From NCBI RefSeq assembly GCF_014897675.1, contig NZ_JABUXU010000001.1, positions 186,001 through 250,000 on the forward strand: a stretch of DNA of 64,000 nt, given 5' to 3'. Position numbers and translations under genes: made by a program. Origin of the DNA: Advenella sp. FME57. Its GTDB lineage: Bacteria > Pseudomonadota > Gammaproteobacteria > Burkholderiales > Burkholderiaceae_B. The notes below the pieces were generated by a model, which did no database searches, had not been told where the DNA came from, and saw nothing but the letters and a program-made list of their open reading frames with translations. Numbering within the stretch: position 1 is the first letter of the stretch; every line of letters begins with the position of its first letter. Shown here in pieces: positions 7,778-17,211 of this stretch.

Positions 7778-9298
7778 ATGAATGAGTCCGCCATTGCATT
7801 ACGTCTGTCGGATATCTCAAAGAACTACGGACCAATAAAAGCACTGAGCGATGTTTCCCTTGCAGTCAAGCGCGGCCGTGTTCACGCACTGTTGGGAGAA
7901 AATGGCGCAGGAAAATCAACGACCGTCAAACTGCTGTCGGGCCTGATTGCACCTACAAAGGGCACGATCGAAATCTTTGACAAACAGGTGCAGCTTGCCT
8001 CGCCGCGCATCGCGCAGGCATCCGGGATACAGACCGCCTTTCAGGAAATGACGCTATTGCCCGATCTGTCGGTCTTCGATAATATGATGCTGCCCTACGC
8101 GGCAACCAATCGGAGCGGTATGCTCAAGCGCGGCGCTTTGCGCCAGCAATTGGAGCGGCATTTTGAAGAACTGGGTTTTCCTATTTCCCTGGACCTGCCT
8201 GTCAATCGCTTCAATCTTGCCTTGCAACAGAAACTGGAAATCGCCCGCGCGCTGTTTCGCCAGCCACAGATCCTGCTTCTGGATGAACCCACGTCCACCT
8301 TAACTGCTTCGGACGTTAACTGGCTGGGGGACATTATCGGCAAACTCAAGGCCAGGGGCGTGACGATCATATTTATTTCTCATCGTATGAAAGAGGTACG
8401 CGAGTTCTGCGATGATCTGTCGATTCTGCGCAATGGTCATCATATTGCCACACGCCCGGCAGATGCATTTTCGGACACGGAAGTGGTCGAGTCAATTGTC
8501 GGCCGCTCGATCTCCCAAGTGTATCCGGAGAAACGACTGCCGCTGACGACCGAATCTGTGCTGACACTGAAAAATGTCCATACATCAAGATTGAACGATA
8601 TCAATATTGACCTGAAAAAAGGTGAAATTCTTGGTATTGCTGCCTTGCAGGGCATGGGTCAGCTGGACCTCTTTCAATTGTGTTTTGGCATTGAACAGCC
8701 GGACTCCGGAACATTGCTGCTTGATGGCCAGCCGCTCACATTACTGTCTCCAGTCGATGCCATCAGACCGCATGTCGGTATCGGCTTTGTGCCGGAAGAC
8801 AGAAAAACAGAGGGTCTGCTTTTGAATCAAAGCGGCCTGAAGAATACATCCCTGCCGGTACTTTCTCGCTTTAGCGTATACGGCGCCCTCGATGAAAAAA
8901 ATGAAGCGCAGTCGGCGGCTAAAGTATTTACAAGGATCGAGCTTGATCGTCGGGCACTCTGGATGGATGCCGCCTCTTTTTCGGGAGGAAATCAGCAGAA
9001 AATTGTCATTGCCAAATGGCTGCTTGCGCGTAGCCGCATACTCCTGCTGTTTGATCCCACCCGTGGCATCGATGTCGGCACCAAACACGAACTGTACGAA
9101 TTGATTGCCGATTTCGCTGCAATGGGTGGCTCTGTACTGTTTTATTCGACCGAGATTCCGGAAGTGGTCAATCTCAGCCACCGCGTCCATGTGATGTACA
9201 AAGGTGAAATCAGGGAAACGGTAGCGGGAAGCGACATCGGCGAGACTCGCATCATGGACATTGCCATGGGGAACTTGCGGCAGGCGGGAGCACATTAA
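7778..9298 (+). CDS. Sugar ABC transporter ATP-binding protein, two nucleotide-binding domains (RbsA/MglA type)
   Basis: 506 residues. The start at 7778 (MNESAIALRLSDI) places the first conserved strand correctly; an in-frame ATG 54 bases upstream has no better ribosome binding site. The first domain has Walker A GENGAGKST, a degenerate signature (FNLALQQKLEIARAL) and Walker B ILLLDEPTSTL. The second lacks a true Walker A (AALQGMGQLDLF) but keeps FSGGNQQKIVIAKWL and LLLFDPTRGIDVGTKHELY. This asymmetry is normal for carbohydrate uptake CUT2 ATPases. The stop codon directly abuts the ATG of the permease, indicating coupling. Confidence 0.94.
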   Translation: MNESAIALRLSDISKNYGPIKALSDVSLAVKRGRVHALLGENGAGKSTTVKLLSGLIAPTKGTIEIFDKQVQLASPRIAQASGIQTAFQEMTLLPDLSVFDNMMLPYAATNRSGMLKRGALRQQLERHFEELGFPISLDLPVNRFNLALQQKLEIARALFRQPQILLLDEPTSTLTASDVNWLGDIIGKLKARGVTIIFISHRMKEVREFCDDLSILRNGHHIATRPADAFSDTEVVESIVGRSISQVYPEKRLPLTTESVLTLKNVHTSRLNDINIDLKKGEILGIAALQGMGQLDLFQLCFGIEQPDSGTLLLDGQPLTLLSPVDAIRPHVGIGFVPEDRKTEGLLLNQSGLKNTSLPVLSRFSVYGALDEKNEAQSAAKVFTRIELDRRALWMDAASFSGGNQQKIVIAKWLLARSRILLLFDPTRGIDVGTKHELYELIADFAAMGGSVLFYSTEIPEVVNLSHRVHVMYKGEIRETVAGSDIGETRIMDIAMGNLRQAGAH

Positions 9299-11329
9299 AT
9301 GAATCAGCAATACACCTTGTTGCATAAATATGGAAATCTGATCACGGCCTTTGTAGTACTGGTGATATTGCTCGCCATCATCATCGCCACAAGCGCCGGT
9401 TTCAGTTATTTTGATGTTTCCTTGCTTGCCAGCGGAGGCACGACACTTGCATTGGCTGCCCTTGGCGGTACGCTGGTAATATTAAGTGGTGGCTTTGATC
9501 TTTCGGTAGGCGCTATTATTTCACTTGTGAATGTCGTTCTGGCCGCCGGCTATATTGATGACAGCACCCCGGCAGCTTTTGCTGTTTCGTTTGCGCTGGC
9601 CTTACTGATCGGTGCAGTGTGCGGACTCGTCAATGGCGCGCTCGTTGCCTATGCGAGGATTCAGCCTATTGTCGTCACGCTCTCGACCATGTTCATCATT
9701 CAGGGAATCACGTTACTGATCATGAACTCACCCGGTGGGACAGTCCCAACGTCACTGGGCACCTATCTGATGGGAGATGTGTTGCCAGAACGCTTGCCTG
9801 CCTCGCTGTTTCTCATTATTCTTTCCCTACTCGTATGGGCGTGGATAAAAAGAACGCCATTTGGCCTGCACCTGTATGCCATCGGCGGCAATCCCGAGGC
9901 CGCACGGGCCGTTGGGATCCCGCTGGGGCGCAGCTATTTACTGACCTACACACTGGCAGGCGCGTTTTACGGCCTGGCAGGTTTTTTTCTCAGCGCGCAG
10001 ACCGGTGCCGGCGATCCCCTGGTCGGCAATTCGCTGCTGCTTTCCGTGTTTGCCGCAATTGTTATTGGTGGCACCCGTCTGGGAGGCGGCAAAGGCGGAC
10101 CGGTTGGATCAGTTCTTGGCGCGTTTGTGCTCATGCTGATTGTCAATATTCTGCTGCTGTTTAATATCTCTGCTTATTATTCCACCATCGCCCAGGGTGT
10201 CGTGCTCATTGTTGCGGTCATGATAGGCGGCCTGGGCAAGGACGCTGAACTCAGAAAATTTCTCCGACTACTCGGGCATCGGTGGCAGGCAATGCGCAAT
10301 GGGCGCCTCGCCTCGCAGCGTGGCCACCAGCCCAAATACATTGATGTGAGTGGCAATAGCCCGGGCTTGCCGGACAGTCGCATCAGTTTTCTCAAGAAGC
10401 ATCAGAAGGACTTGCGTATTTCATTACCCGCGCTCGCCGGCCTGGCGATCCTGCTCGTGGCCACTCAGTTTTTGCTGGGGCGTAGCGTATACGAATGGTC
10501 GTACTGGAACGCGATGCTGGTCTTGTCAACCTTCCTGATCATCCTGGCATTGGGTCAGGGCGTGGTGGTGTTCACCGGGGGACTGGATCTGTCCATTCCC
10601 TGGACCATTGCACTGTCAGGCATTCTGTTTACTGGGTTAACGCAGGGTTCCAATGAAGCGTTGCTTTATGCACTGCCGGTGATTCTGCTTGTTGGCATAC
10701 TGATAGGGCTGAGCAACGGTGTGATGGTCGCCGTTCTCGGCATTTCCCCAATCGTTGCCACACTGGCGAGCAACGGGATTCTTCAAGGCATTGCCCTGCT
10801 CTACTCAGGCGGTACACCCAGCGCATTCCCGTCGCCATCGATCAGCTGGCTCATGACCGCGCGCGTTGCCGGTATCACACCTGTAATTGTGCTGCTTATT
10901 TTATTTGTGATCGGCTCCGTAATCCTGTTAAATAAAACGCGCTTCGGTCGTCATATCTACGCAACCGGCAGTAATTTGAACGCGGCTTATCTGTCCGGCG
11001 TGCCTACGCGCCGCGTGCTTATTCTGGTTTATATCTTGTCGTCAGTGTGTGCCGCTGTTACCGGCATCCTGTTGACCGGTTTTTCCGGGCAGGCCAGCCT
11101 GGGAATGGGCGACGATTATCTGCTTCCCTCCATTGCTGTCATCGTGATCGGCGGGGGCTTGATTACTGGCGGCCGCGGACACTACCTGGGCATTCTTGCC
11201 GGCGCACTGCTTTTGACGACCCTGCAAATTCTGCTCGCAGGCAGCGGCCTGCCCTATGCTGTGCGTCCTATTTTATTCGGCATCGTGTTATTGGGCGCTG
11301 TCGCGATGCTGCGTGAGCGGGCCAGATAG
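9299..11329 (+). CDS. Fused tandem ABC permease, two RbsC-type halves in one chain
   Basis: 676 residues, about twice the length of a normal RbsC-type permease. Residues 1-310 are a complete permease (LVILSGGFDLSVGAIISLVN, YAIGGNPEAARAVGIPLGRS, VIGGTRLGGGKGG). A hydrophilic linker follows at roughly 325-375, then a second complete permease (VVVFTGGLDLSIPWTIALSG, YATGSNLNAAYLSGVPTRR, VIVIGGGLITGGRG). Both halves keep the EAA-like loop that contacts the ATPase. One chain would supply the whole transmembrane channel for the double ATPase at 7778, giving a 1:1 complex. The continuous frame through the linker shows no sign of a frameshift. Confidence 0.93.
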   Translation: MNQQYTLLHKYGNLITAFVVLVILLAIIIATSAGFSYFDVSLLASGGTTLALAALGGTLVILSGGFDLSVGAIISLVNVVLAAGYIDDSTPAAFAVSFALALLIGAVCGLVNGALVAYARIQPIVVTLSTMFIIQGITLLIMNSPGGTVPTSLGTYLMGDVLPERLPASLFLIILSLLVWAWIKRTPFGLHLYAIGGNPEAARAVGIPLGRSYLLTYTLAGAFYGLAGFFLSAQTGAGDPLVGNSLLLSVFAAIVIGGTRLGGGKGGPVGSVLGAFVLMLIVNILLLFNISAYYSTIAQGVVLIVAVMIGGLGKDAELRKFLRLLGHRWQAMRNGRLASQRGHQPKYIDVSGNSPGLPDSRISFLKKHQKDLRISLPALAGLAILLVATQFLLGRSVYEWSYWNAMLVLSTFLIILALGQGVVVFTGGLDLSIPWTIALSGILFTGLTQGSNEALLYALPVILLVGILIGLSNGVMVAVLGISPIVATLASNGILQGIALLYSGGTPSAFPSPSISWLMTARVAGITPVIVLLILFVIGSVILLNKTRFGRHIYATGSNLNAAYLSGVPTRRVLILVYILSSVCAAVTGILLTGFSGQASLGMGDDYLLPSIAVIVIGGGLITGGRGHYLGILAGALLLTTLQILLAGSGLPYAVRPILFGIVLLGAVAMLRERAR

Positions 11330-11411
11330 CGCACAGCGCAATGTGAACCATTCAAGGTTGATATGAACAGGAAGTCAACAGAAAAAAAGCAATTTATCCA
11401 AGGAGATTGGT

Positions 11412-12287
11412 ATGAAAATTGAAGTGCTGGTAGATGTCAAGACGACGCTGGGCGAAGGCCCGCTTTGGGACGTTCAGGAACAGCGCCTGTACTGGATTGA
11501 CAGTGCAGATGGTCGGGTTTTTCGTGCAACGGCTCAGGGAGATGAAATCCGTGCCTGGCAGGTGCCGCAGAAAATAGGATCGATGGCATTGCGCAAAAAT
11601 GGCGGGGCCATTGTTTCACTGGCCCGAGGGATTCATGCGCTGGATTTTGAGACTGGTGAGGTTCAATTGATTACTGATCCCGAACCGGACCTGGTCAATA
11701 ACCGCCTGAATGATGGCAAGGTCGACGCACAGGGCCGGTTTATTTTCGGCAGCATGGACACACTGGAAGAAGGCCCCAATGGGGCACTGTACCGGCTTGA
11801 TCCGGACATGACGGTGCACAAACTGGAAGACAATATCATTGTGTCCAATGGTCCATGCTGGAGCCCGGACGGCAATACTTTCTATTTCTCTGACACGTGG
11901 TGCGGCGACATTTGGGCTTATGACTATGACCAGCGCACTGGCGCCATATCCAATAAACGCGTGTTTACTACCCTGCGGGGAGAACACTTCAAGTCATCCG
12001 ACGGTTCGACAGTCGATGAGGAAGGCTGCTTGTGGAATGCCCAGGTCTATGAAGGAAATCTGGTTCGCTATCGTCCCGACGGCGCGATTGATCGGACCAT
12101 TCCCATGCCAGTGAAAAATGTGACAAGCGTCATGTTTGGCGGGCCCGATCTGGATATTTTATATGTGACCTGCATGTCAAAACCACCACTTGCTCGCTTC
12201 CCCACAGACAGCGTACTGGGCGGCAGTGTGTTCGCCATCACCGGTTTGGGGGTGCGAGGCTTGCCCGAGCATCGATTTGCGGGATAA
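11412..12287 (+). CDS. SMP-30/gluconolactonase/LRE family protein
   Basis: 291 residues with a strong AAGGAG ribosome binding site. This six-bladed propeller family hydrolyses sugar lactones to sugar acids using a divalent metal. Visible ligand motifs are the N-terminal Glu in TLGEGPLWD, Asn in NNRLNDGKVD and Asp in NGPCWSPDGNTFYFSDT. No signal peptide is present, so it acts in the cytoplasm. It lies 82 bp after the ABC permease in the same direction, suggesting that the imported substrate is a sugar oxidised to a lactone or is itself a lactone. No aldose dehydrogenase is encoded alongside it. Confidence 0.9.
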   Translation: MKIEVLVDVKTTLGEGPLWDVQEQRLYWIDSADGRVFRATAQGDEIRAWQVPQKIGSMALRKNGGAIVSLARGIHALDFETGEVQLITDPEPDLVNNRLNDGKVDAQGRFIFGSMDTLEEGPNGALYRLDPDMTVHKLEDNIIVSNGPCWSPDGNTFYFSDTWCGDIWAYDYDQRTGAISNKRVFTTLRGEHFKSSDGSTVDEEGCLWNAQVYEGNLVRYRPDGAIDRTIPMPVKNVTSVMFGGPDLDILYVTCMSKPPLARFPTDSVLGGSVFAITGLGVRGLPEHRFAG

Positions 12288-12581
12288 GGACACATTCATT
12301 CCGGGCAGGATCGACACGAATGTCGTGATCGGGTCAAACATCATGGTGATTGTTCCATCCGGAAAACATGGTTTTCACATCATGCGATGAACGATTACCA
12401 AAACGCTGCCGCTGCGATCCGGCACAGCCGGGTCCAGTGCATCAGCGCCTGGTTTTCGCGTAACCTTCTACTATAGGCGCTGGCGTGCATGACTCAGGCA
12501 GGTCAAGTCTAGCTTATCAAGATAAAGGCCTGTGCCCCGCCGCTACACGTTGTTCGAATCACGGCACGCCATATGCGTCAA

Positions 12582-13904
12582 TTATTTGGCAGCGCGTTTG
12601 AGCAACGGTTCACTGACCCCTTCAACACCGACCAGCGACAAAACGGTGGTAAAGCTGATCTGTGAACCCTTCCAGGCATCGGTCGGATCAAACCATTCTT
12701 TCAAGGAATGAGCGCCTCCGGATTTTCCGCCGCTACCCAAAATGACTGCAGGAATATTCAGACTCATTGGCACGTTTGCATCTGTGCTGGCGGCTCTGGT
12801 TTGTCCCTTGCCGCCAGCCAGCGCAATCGACTCCAGCGCTGCCCTGACGATCACACTGTCGGTTGGCGTCTTCCCTGCAGGACGATCACCAATCAATTTC
12901 GTATCGAATGTGATTTTACCCTCGGATTTCCAGCGTTCATTCTCCTGTTCTACGCCCTTTTGAATGGCCGCCATAATGTTCTTTTCAGTTTCCAGAAGCG
13001 ATGCAGTTTCGTTCGAACGAATGTCAACCGCCATTTTTGCATCGCCGGCAATCGTATTGACTGAGGTTCCGCCGCCCACGGTGCCCACCGTGAACGTCGT
13101 CTTGGGATCGGCGGGAACCTGAACGTCGCCAATATGGGCAATGGCGCGCCCCATTGCATGAATGGCGCTGGGCACTTTGCCAAAGGCGCCGAAACTATGT
13201 CCACCAGGCCCTTTGAAGGACACTTCATAACGATGGCTGCCAGTGCCCTGAATAAGCACTTTGTCGCCCTCACCGGGTTCCAGCCCGACCATGCCGTCAA
13301 TATTCTTGTGTTCCTTGAACAATGCTTTCATGCCACGCAGATTGCCCAGCCCCTCTTCGCCCACGTTAGCCACGAACATAATATCGCCTACAGTAGCCAC
13401 TTTGTGTTCATTCAATGCCTTGATCCACGAGATGACGACGGCGATGCCACGCGTATCGTCGCTGATACCCGGAGCCAGCAGTCTGCCATCCTGCTCTTTG
13501 ACTTTGACGTCAGTGCCTTCAGGAAATACGGTATCAAGGTGTGCGGATACAAGCACTGTCGGCCCCTTGCCGCTACCCTTGCGAATGCCTACTACATTGC
13601 CTGCTGAATCGAGCGCCGTGTCTGTCAGCCCAACAGCTTTGAAGCGCTTCAATACATGTTCAGCACGGGTCTTTTCCTTGAAGGGCGGCGCCTCAACTTC
13701 GGTAATGCTGCGTAGGTCTTCAATAGTCCGGTCATGATCTTTTTCCAAAGCTGTCATGAGTGCCTTGACCTCTTTGGACGCGTTAAGCGAGCTCAATGTA
13801 GCTTTGACGTCCTGTGGCTGGGCAACGGCTGCACTCATTGCAAGCGCAGCACTGACGCCAATACAAAGCCGGCTGATGCGAGTTAATTTCATTTGTGATA
13901 ACAC
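12582..13904 (-). CDS. Secreted M20-family metallopeptidase (glutamate carboxypeptidase-like)
   Basis: 440 residues. The GTG at 13904 is preceded by GGAGGAGA at ideal spacing, whereas the ATG four codons on is too far from it. A signal peptide ends around MSAAVA^QPQD. The M20 metal site is intact: H122 and D124 in SAHLDTVFPEG, the bridging Asp in GISDDTRG near 149-150, and the catalytic Glu pair 183-184 in VGEEGLGN. The dimerisation domain follows (GPGGHSFGAFGK, GGGTSVNTIAGDAKM), and the last ligand His is in GGAHSLKEWF. The predicted location is periplasmic. It is the last gene of the leftward hydroxyacid cluster, 65 bp after the FMN oxidase. Confidence 0.9.
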   Translation of the reverse strand: MLSQMKLTRISRLCIGVSAALAMSAAVAQPQDVKATLSSLNASKEVKALMTALEKDHDRTIEDLRSITEVEAPPFKEKTRAEHVLKRFKAVGLTDTALDSAGNVVGIRKGSGKGPTVLVSAHLDTVFPEGTDVKVKEQDGRLLAPGISDDTRGIAVVISWIKALNEHKVATVGDIMFVANVGEEGLGNLRGMKALFKEHKNIDGMVGLEPGEGDKVLIQGTGSHRYEVSFKGPGGHSFGAFGKVPSAIHAMGRAIAHIGDVQVPADPKTTFTVGTVGGGTSVNTIAGDAKMAVDIRSNETASLLETEKNIMAAIQKGVEQENERWKSEGKITFDTKLIGDRPAGKTPTDSVIVRAALESIALAGGKGQTRAASTDANVPMSLNIPAVILGSGGKSGGAHSLKEWFDPTDAWKGSQISFTTVLSLVGVEGVSEPLLKRAAK

Positions 13905-13969
13905 GATTTGTCTCCTCCAAAAATTGCACTCTATTCCCGCATCAGGATGATGTCAAGCGCAACAGTACA

Positions 13970-15136
13970 TCAGCCGAAGGTGCCAGGGATCCTGCGCAGA
14001 CAATCGAGGGACAGGTCCTGCAAACGGGCAACACCAAGCAGTCCCAGATCCCGTGTTATTTCGTTTGTGATTAAATGAATGGCTCTGTCGGTGCCATTTT
14101 GCCCCCCCGCCGCTGTGGCATATGCAAAAGGACGACCAACAAAAACACAGCGCGCGCCCAGCGCCAGCGCTTTGAGCACATCTGTGCCGCGACGCACTCC
14201 GCTGTCAAGCATGACCGGAATATGTCCGGCGGTATCGGCAATTTCTGGCAATACACGCAAGGGCGAAATACTGCCATCGAGCTGGCGGCCGCCATGATTG
14301 GAAACAATGATGCCGTCAACGCCAATCTCAATTGCAGTGGCGGCGTCCGCTTTGCACAGGATACCTTTGATGATCAGCGTTCCTTTCCATTGTTTCCTGA
14401 TCGTACGCAAATGATCCCAGCTGATATGCCCGCGGTCCGAGTAATCGCGCAATACATTTTTCGACAAAATGGGTGCGCCTCGGGTGGCGTAATTATTTTC
14501 AAAGTGTGGCATGCCGTGTTTGACGCAAGTTCTGAGAAACGTATTGCACACCCAGCTCGGATGCGTCAAGCCGTCCAGCAGCAGCCGCAGCGATGGGCGC
14601 AACGGCGTGGAGAACCCCGCGCGGATGTTGTTTTCCCGGTTTGCAGCAACGGGCGTATCGACAGTAATGACAAGGGTGGCAAACCCAGCCTGGGCGACGC
14701 GATCGACAAGCTTGGCAATCTCCTGTCCATCCCCTGGCAGATAGGCCTGGAACCAGGCCTGTGGCGCGATGGACGCCACTTCTTCCAGACGAATCAGGGA
14801 TGACCCGCTCATAATCATTGGAACACCGGCAAGCGCTGCGGCCTGGGCAAGCACCAGATCGCCCCGATACGAAGACAGCGCACTCAGCCCCATTGGCGCG
14901 ATGCCCAGCGGCGATCGGTATTGCTGTCCGAACAGGGAGACTGACGTGTCGATTGCCGATACATCCACCAGGGACCTGGGAATGAACGCATACTCTTGAA
15001 AGGCGCGGCGATTGTCCTCAACGGACGCGTTGGTCTCGACACCGCCCCGTATATATTCAAAAATGGGCCTGGGCAAGTGCCGCCGCGCCATCGCTTCAAA
15101 ATCGTCCAGACAAAGTGCCCGATCTGTTCGTGCCAT
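13970..15136 (-). CDS. FMN-dependent alpha-hydroxy-acid oxidase/dehydrogenase (LldD/mandelate dehydrogenase family)
   Basis: 388 residues. Family hallmarks are FEYIRGGVETNAS near the N-terminus, LGIAPMGLSAL around residue 80, LVITVDTPVAANREN near 155-168, LIIKGILCKADA near 255, and the active-site SNHGGRQLDG with catalytic His281. The phosphate-binding MLDSGVRRGTDVLKALALGA and VFVGRPFAYA follow. Enzymes of this group oxidise L-2-hydroxyacids to 2-oxoacids. Together with a D-2-hydroxyacid dehydrogenase and an RraA-like aldolase in the same gene set, it implies catabolism of a hydroxydicarboxylate or hydroxyacid taken up via the adjacent Bug receptor. It is soluble or peripheral, with no signal peptide. 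Confidence 0.92.
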   Translation of the reverse strand: MARTDRALCLDDFEAMARRHLPRPIFEYIRGGVETNASVEDNRRAFQEYAFIPRSLVDVSAIDTSVSLFGQQYRSPLGIAPMGLSALSSYRGDLVLAQAAALAGVPMIMSGSSLIRLEEVASIAPQAWFQAYLPGDGQEIAKLVDRVAQAGFATLVITVDTPVAANRENNIRAGFSTPLRPSLRLLLDGLTHPSWVCNTFLRTCVKHGMPHFENNYATRGAPILSKNVLRDYSDRGHISWDHLRTIRKQWKGTLIIKGILCKADAATAIEIGVDGIIVSNHGGRQLDGSISPLRVLPEIADTAGHIPVMLDSGVRRGTDVLKALALGARCVFVGRPFAYATAAGGQNGTDRAIHLITNEITRDLGLLGVARLQDLSLDCLRRIPGTFG

Positions 15137-15151
15137 TACTACCCTCGCTGA

Positions 15152-16126
15152 TTATTGTGTTTTCTCGGACCAGGGACTCGCCTGCCACAAAGCCTTGAAT
15201 TCCTTTTCGGCCTGATCAAGTTCATCGTGGTAGGTCTTGTTGTCCATATAGCGTAGCGGGACAAACAGTTTTTTTGCTTTCGCGATGAATTCCGGGTCGG
15301 AGGATGCTTTGTGCACCGCTACCCTGAGTTTTGTCGTTATTTCTTCCGGCAAACCCTTGGGCGCAGCAATCCCTCTTAAAGAAGCCATGATGACATCATA
15401 CCCTTGCTCTTTGAAGGTAGGAACCTCAGGTGCGAGCGCACTGCGCTGCTGACTCATCGAACCCAGCAAACGGATATCCGTGCCGCCCTTTTGATAAGCC
15501 AGTACTTCGCCCACGTTCATGGCCGCCAGCATGATCTGCCCGCTCTGTATTGCGTTACGCACTTCGCCGGCGCCCTTGAAAGGCACGTGATTCAAAGTTG
15601 TGCCGGTCAGCTTCTCAAATTTCATCATGGCCAGATGGTCGTCCGAACCCACACCCGTGGTGCCTACCGTGACCGTGCCGGGATTTTCCTTGGCGTATTT
15701 TTCAAGATCCTTGAGCGTTTTGATATCGCCTTTACCGCTGACGGCAAAGCCATCCGGATCATCGATCAAGTTGCCGATCAGGTCGAACTCGCGCCAATGG
15801 TAATTGACTTTGCGTTCAATCGGTATAGTCAGCATATTTGGCGTATTGACAAAACCAATGGTATAGCCGTCTGGCTTGGCTCGCTTGATTTCCGAAAAAC
15901 CGATGGCGCCACCGGCACCGGGGCGATTGAGCACCACAATATTGGCGCCTTCGCCCAGATACTTCTGTATATAGGGAGCAATGGCCCGTGCCACCAGATC
16001 AGTGCCGCCACCTGGTGCATACGACACCACCATACTGATGGCGTGTTCGGGGTATTGGGCATGGGCCTGGGTAGCGCCAAAGACCAGCGCTGTCGCGGCA
16101 AGGACGCGTGTCAGTGTATATTTCAT
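15152..16126 (-). CDS. Bug-family periplasmic substrate-binding protein
   Basis: 324 residues with a signal peptide cut at ATQAHA^QYPEH. Bug motifs include YPEHAISMVVSYAPGGGTD, LNRPGAGGAIGFSEI, AKPDGYTIGFV and HVPFKGAGEVRNAIQSGQ. It probably captures the hydroxyacid or carboxylate handled by the flanking enzymes. It is transcribed leftward between the 2-hydroxyacid dehydrogenase (87 bp upstream) and the FMN oxidase (15 bp downstream). No TctA/TctB membrane genes lie in the window, so it must use a distant permease or serve as a sensor. Confidence 0.92.
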   Translation of the reverse strand: MKYTLTRVLAATALVFGATQAHAQYPEHAISMVVSYAPGGGTDLVARAIAPYIQKYLGEGANIVVLNRPGAGGAIGFSEIKRAKPDGYTIGFVNTPNMLTIPIERKVNYHWREFDLIGNLIDDPDGFAVSGKGDIKTLKDLEKYAKENPGTVTVGTTGVGSDDHLAMMKFEKLTGTTLNHVPFKGAGEVRNAIQSGQIMLAAMNVGEVLAYQKGGTDIRLLGSMSQQRSALAPEVPTFKEQGYDVIMASLRGIAAPKGLPEEITTKLRVAVHKASSDPEFIAKAKKLFVPLRYMDNKTYHDELDQAEKEFKALWQASPWSEKTQ

Positions 16127-16212
16127 GAGTTGTCTCCGTTATTAGAATGCAAAAGCATAAGTGTGCGACCCGCCGACTGGTTAATAAGGCCGACAGCCCG
16201 TTGGTGATACAG

Positions 16213-17199
16213 CTAGGAAGTGACGACGTGCGGTGGTGTTTTACCGTCTACCATCAGCAATAGTTGTTGGGCGGCCATGCGGGCGACATTGCGCCTGCCC
16301 TCATGAGACACCCCTGCAGTGTGAAACGTCGCAACCACTCGAGGATGGCCAAGTAATGGATTGTCCGCTGCCGGCGGCTCCTGGCGCCAGACATCCAGGC
16401 CGGCGCCAGCCAGATGTCCATCGTGCAAAGACGCATGCAGGTCCTCTTCGTTATGAATGCCGCCACGTGCGGTCGAAATAAAAATAGCCCCCCGCTTCAT
16501 TGCACGAAACGCCTGGGCATTGAACATATCACGTGTGTCATTGTTCAGTGGGCAATGCAGCGAAACAATATCAGACTGCGCAAGCAACACGTCGAAGGCC
16601 ACTGGTTGCGCTTGCCGCAAGCCAATATCCTGGGGTGTCAGATTCGGATCGTACGCCAGCACATTCATGCCCAGGCCGGTTGCCATCTGTGCAAAGCGGC
16701 CTCCTATGTGGCCGATCCCGATCAGGCCCAGCGTTTTTCCTGCCACCTCATGACCCATCAATGCTTCGCGACTGCTTGCCTGTTGGGCAATCAATGTACG
16801 GTCAGACTCCACGATTTTCCGCGACACCGCCAACAACAGGCCTAGCGCCATTTCCGCAACCGAGTTGGCGTTGCCCCCTGCCTGATTGACCACCGTAATA
16901 TTGCGCGCATTGCATGCTGCAACGTCAATTGTGTCGTAGCCGGCACCGGACGAAGAAACGCCTTTGAGCCCGGGACAGTGCGCCAGTAGTGCTTCTGTGA
17001 CGAACAACCCGGCCGGCAGCTCATCCTTGGCCGCCGAGACATGATAGTAATGGGCGTGCTTTAATGTTTCGTGCCACTCCTGCTCAGGGGCCGCCACATC
17101 TATGATTCGCAGGTCAACCTTGTCGTTCTCTGTAAGCAACTGGTCAAAAACCGGATCAATCCACAAGTTGGTGCGTACCACACAGACTTTTTCGTTCAT
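16213..17199 (-). CDS. D-2-hydroxyacid dehydrogenase (NAD-binding)
   Basis: 328 residues. The NAD-binding Rossmann fold is at about residues 150-175 (GKTLGLIGIGHIGGRFAQ). Catalytic residues are visible: Arg in ISTARGGIHNEEDL, Glu in DVWRQEPPA, and His in VVATFHTAGVSHEG. It converts a D-2-hydroxyacid and 2-oxoacid reversibly. The substrate is unknown; the family includes hydroxypyruvate, glycerate and phosphoglycerate dehydrogenases. It lies 12 bp downstream of the RraA-like gene in the same operon. Confidence 0.92.
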   Translation of the reverse strand: MNEKVCVVRTNLWIDPVFDQLLTENDKVDLRIIDVAAPEQEWHETLKHAHYYHVSAAKDELPAGLFVTEALLAHCPGLKGVSSSGAGYDTIDVAACNARNITVVNQAGGNANSVAEMALGLLLAVSRKIVESDRTLIAQQASSREALMGHEVAGKTLGLIGIGHIGGRFAQMATGLGMNVLAYDPNLTPQDIGLRQAQPVAFDVLLAQSDIVSLHCPLNNDTRDMFNAQAFRAMKRGAIFISTARGGIHNEEDLHASLHDGHLAGAGLDVWRQEPPAADNPLLGHPRVVATFHTAGVSHEGRRNVARMAAQQLLLMVDGKTPPHVVTS

Positions 17200-17211
17200 G
17201 ACATTCCCTGT

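Noticed and set aside
12288-12581. Possible gene or terminator in the gap between the SMP-30 and M20 genes
   Set aside because: No ORF with plausible composition; only small hairpins such as CGACA-CGAA-TGTCG without T runs are visible.
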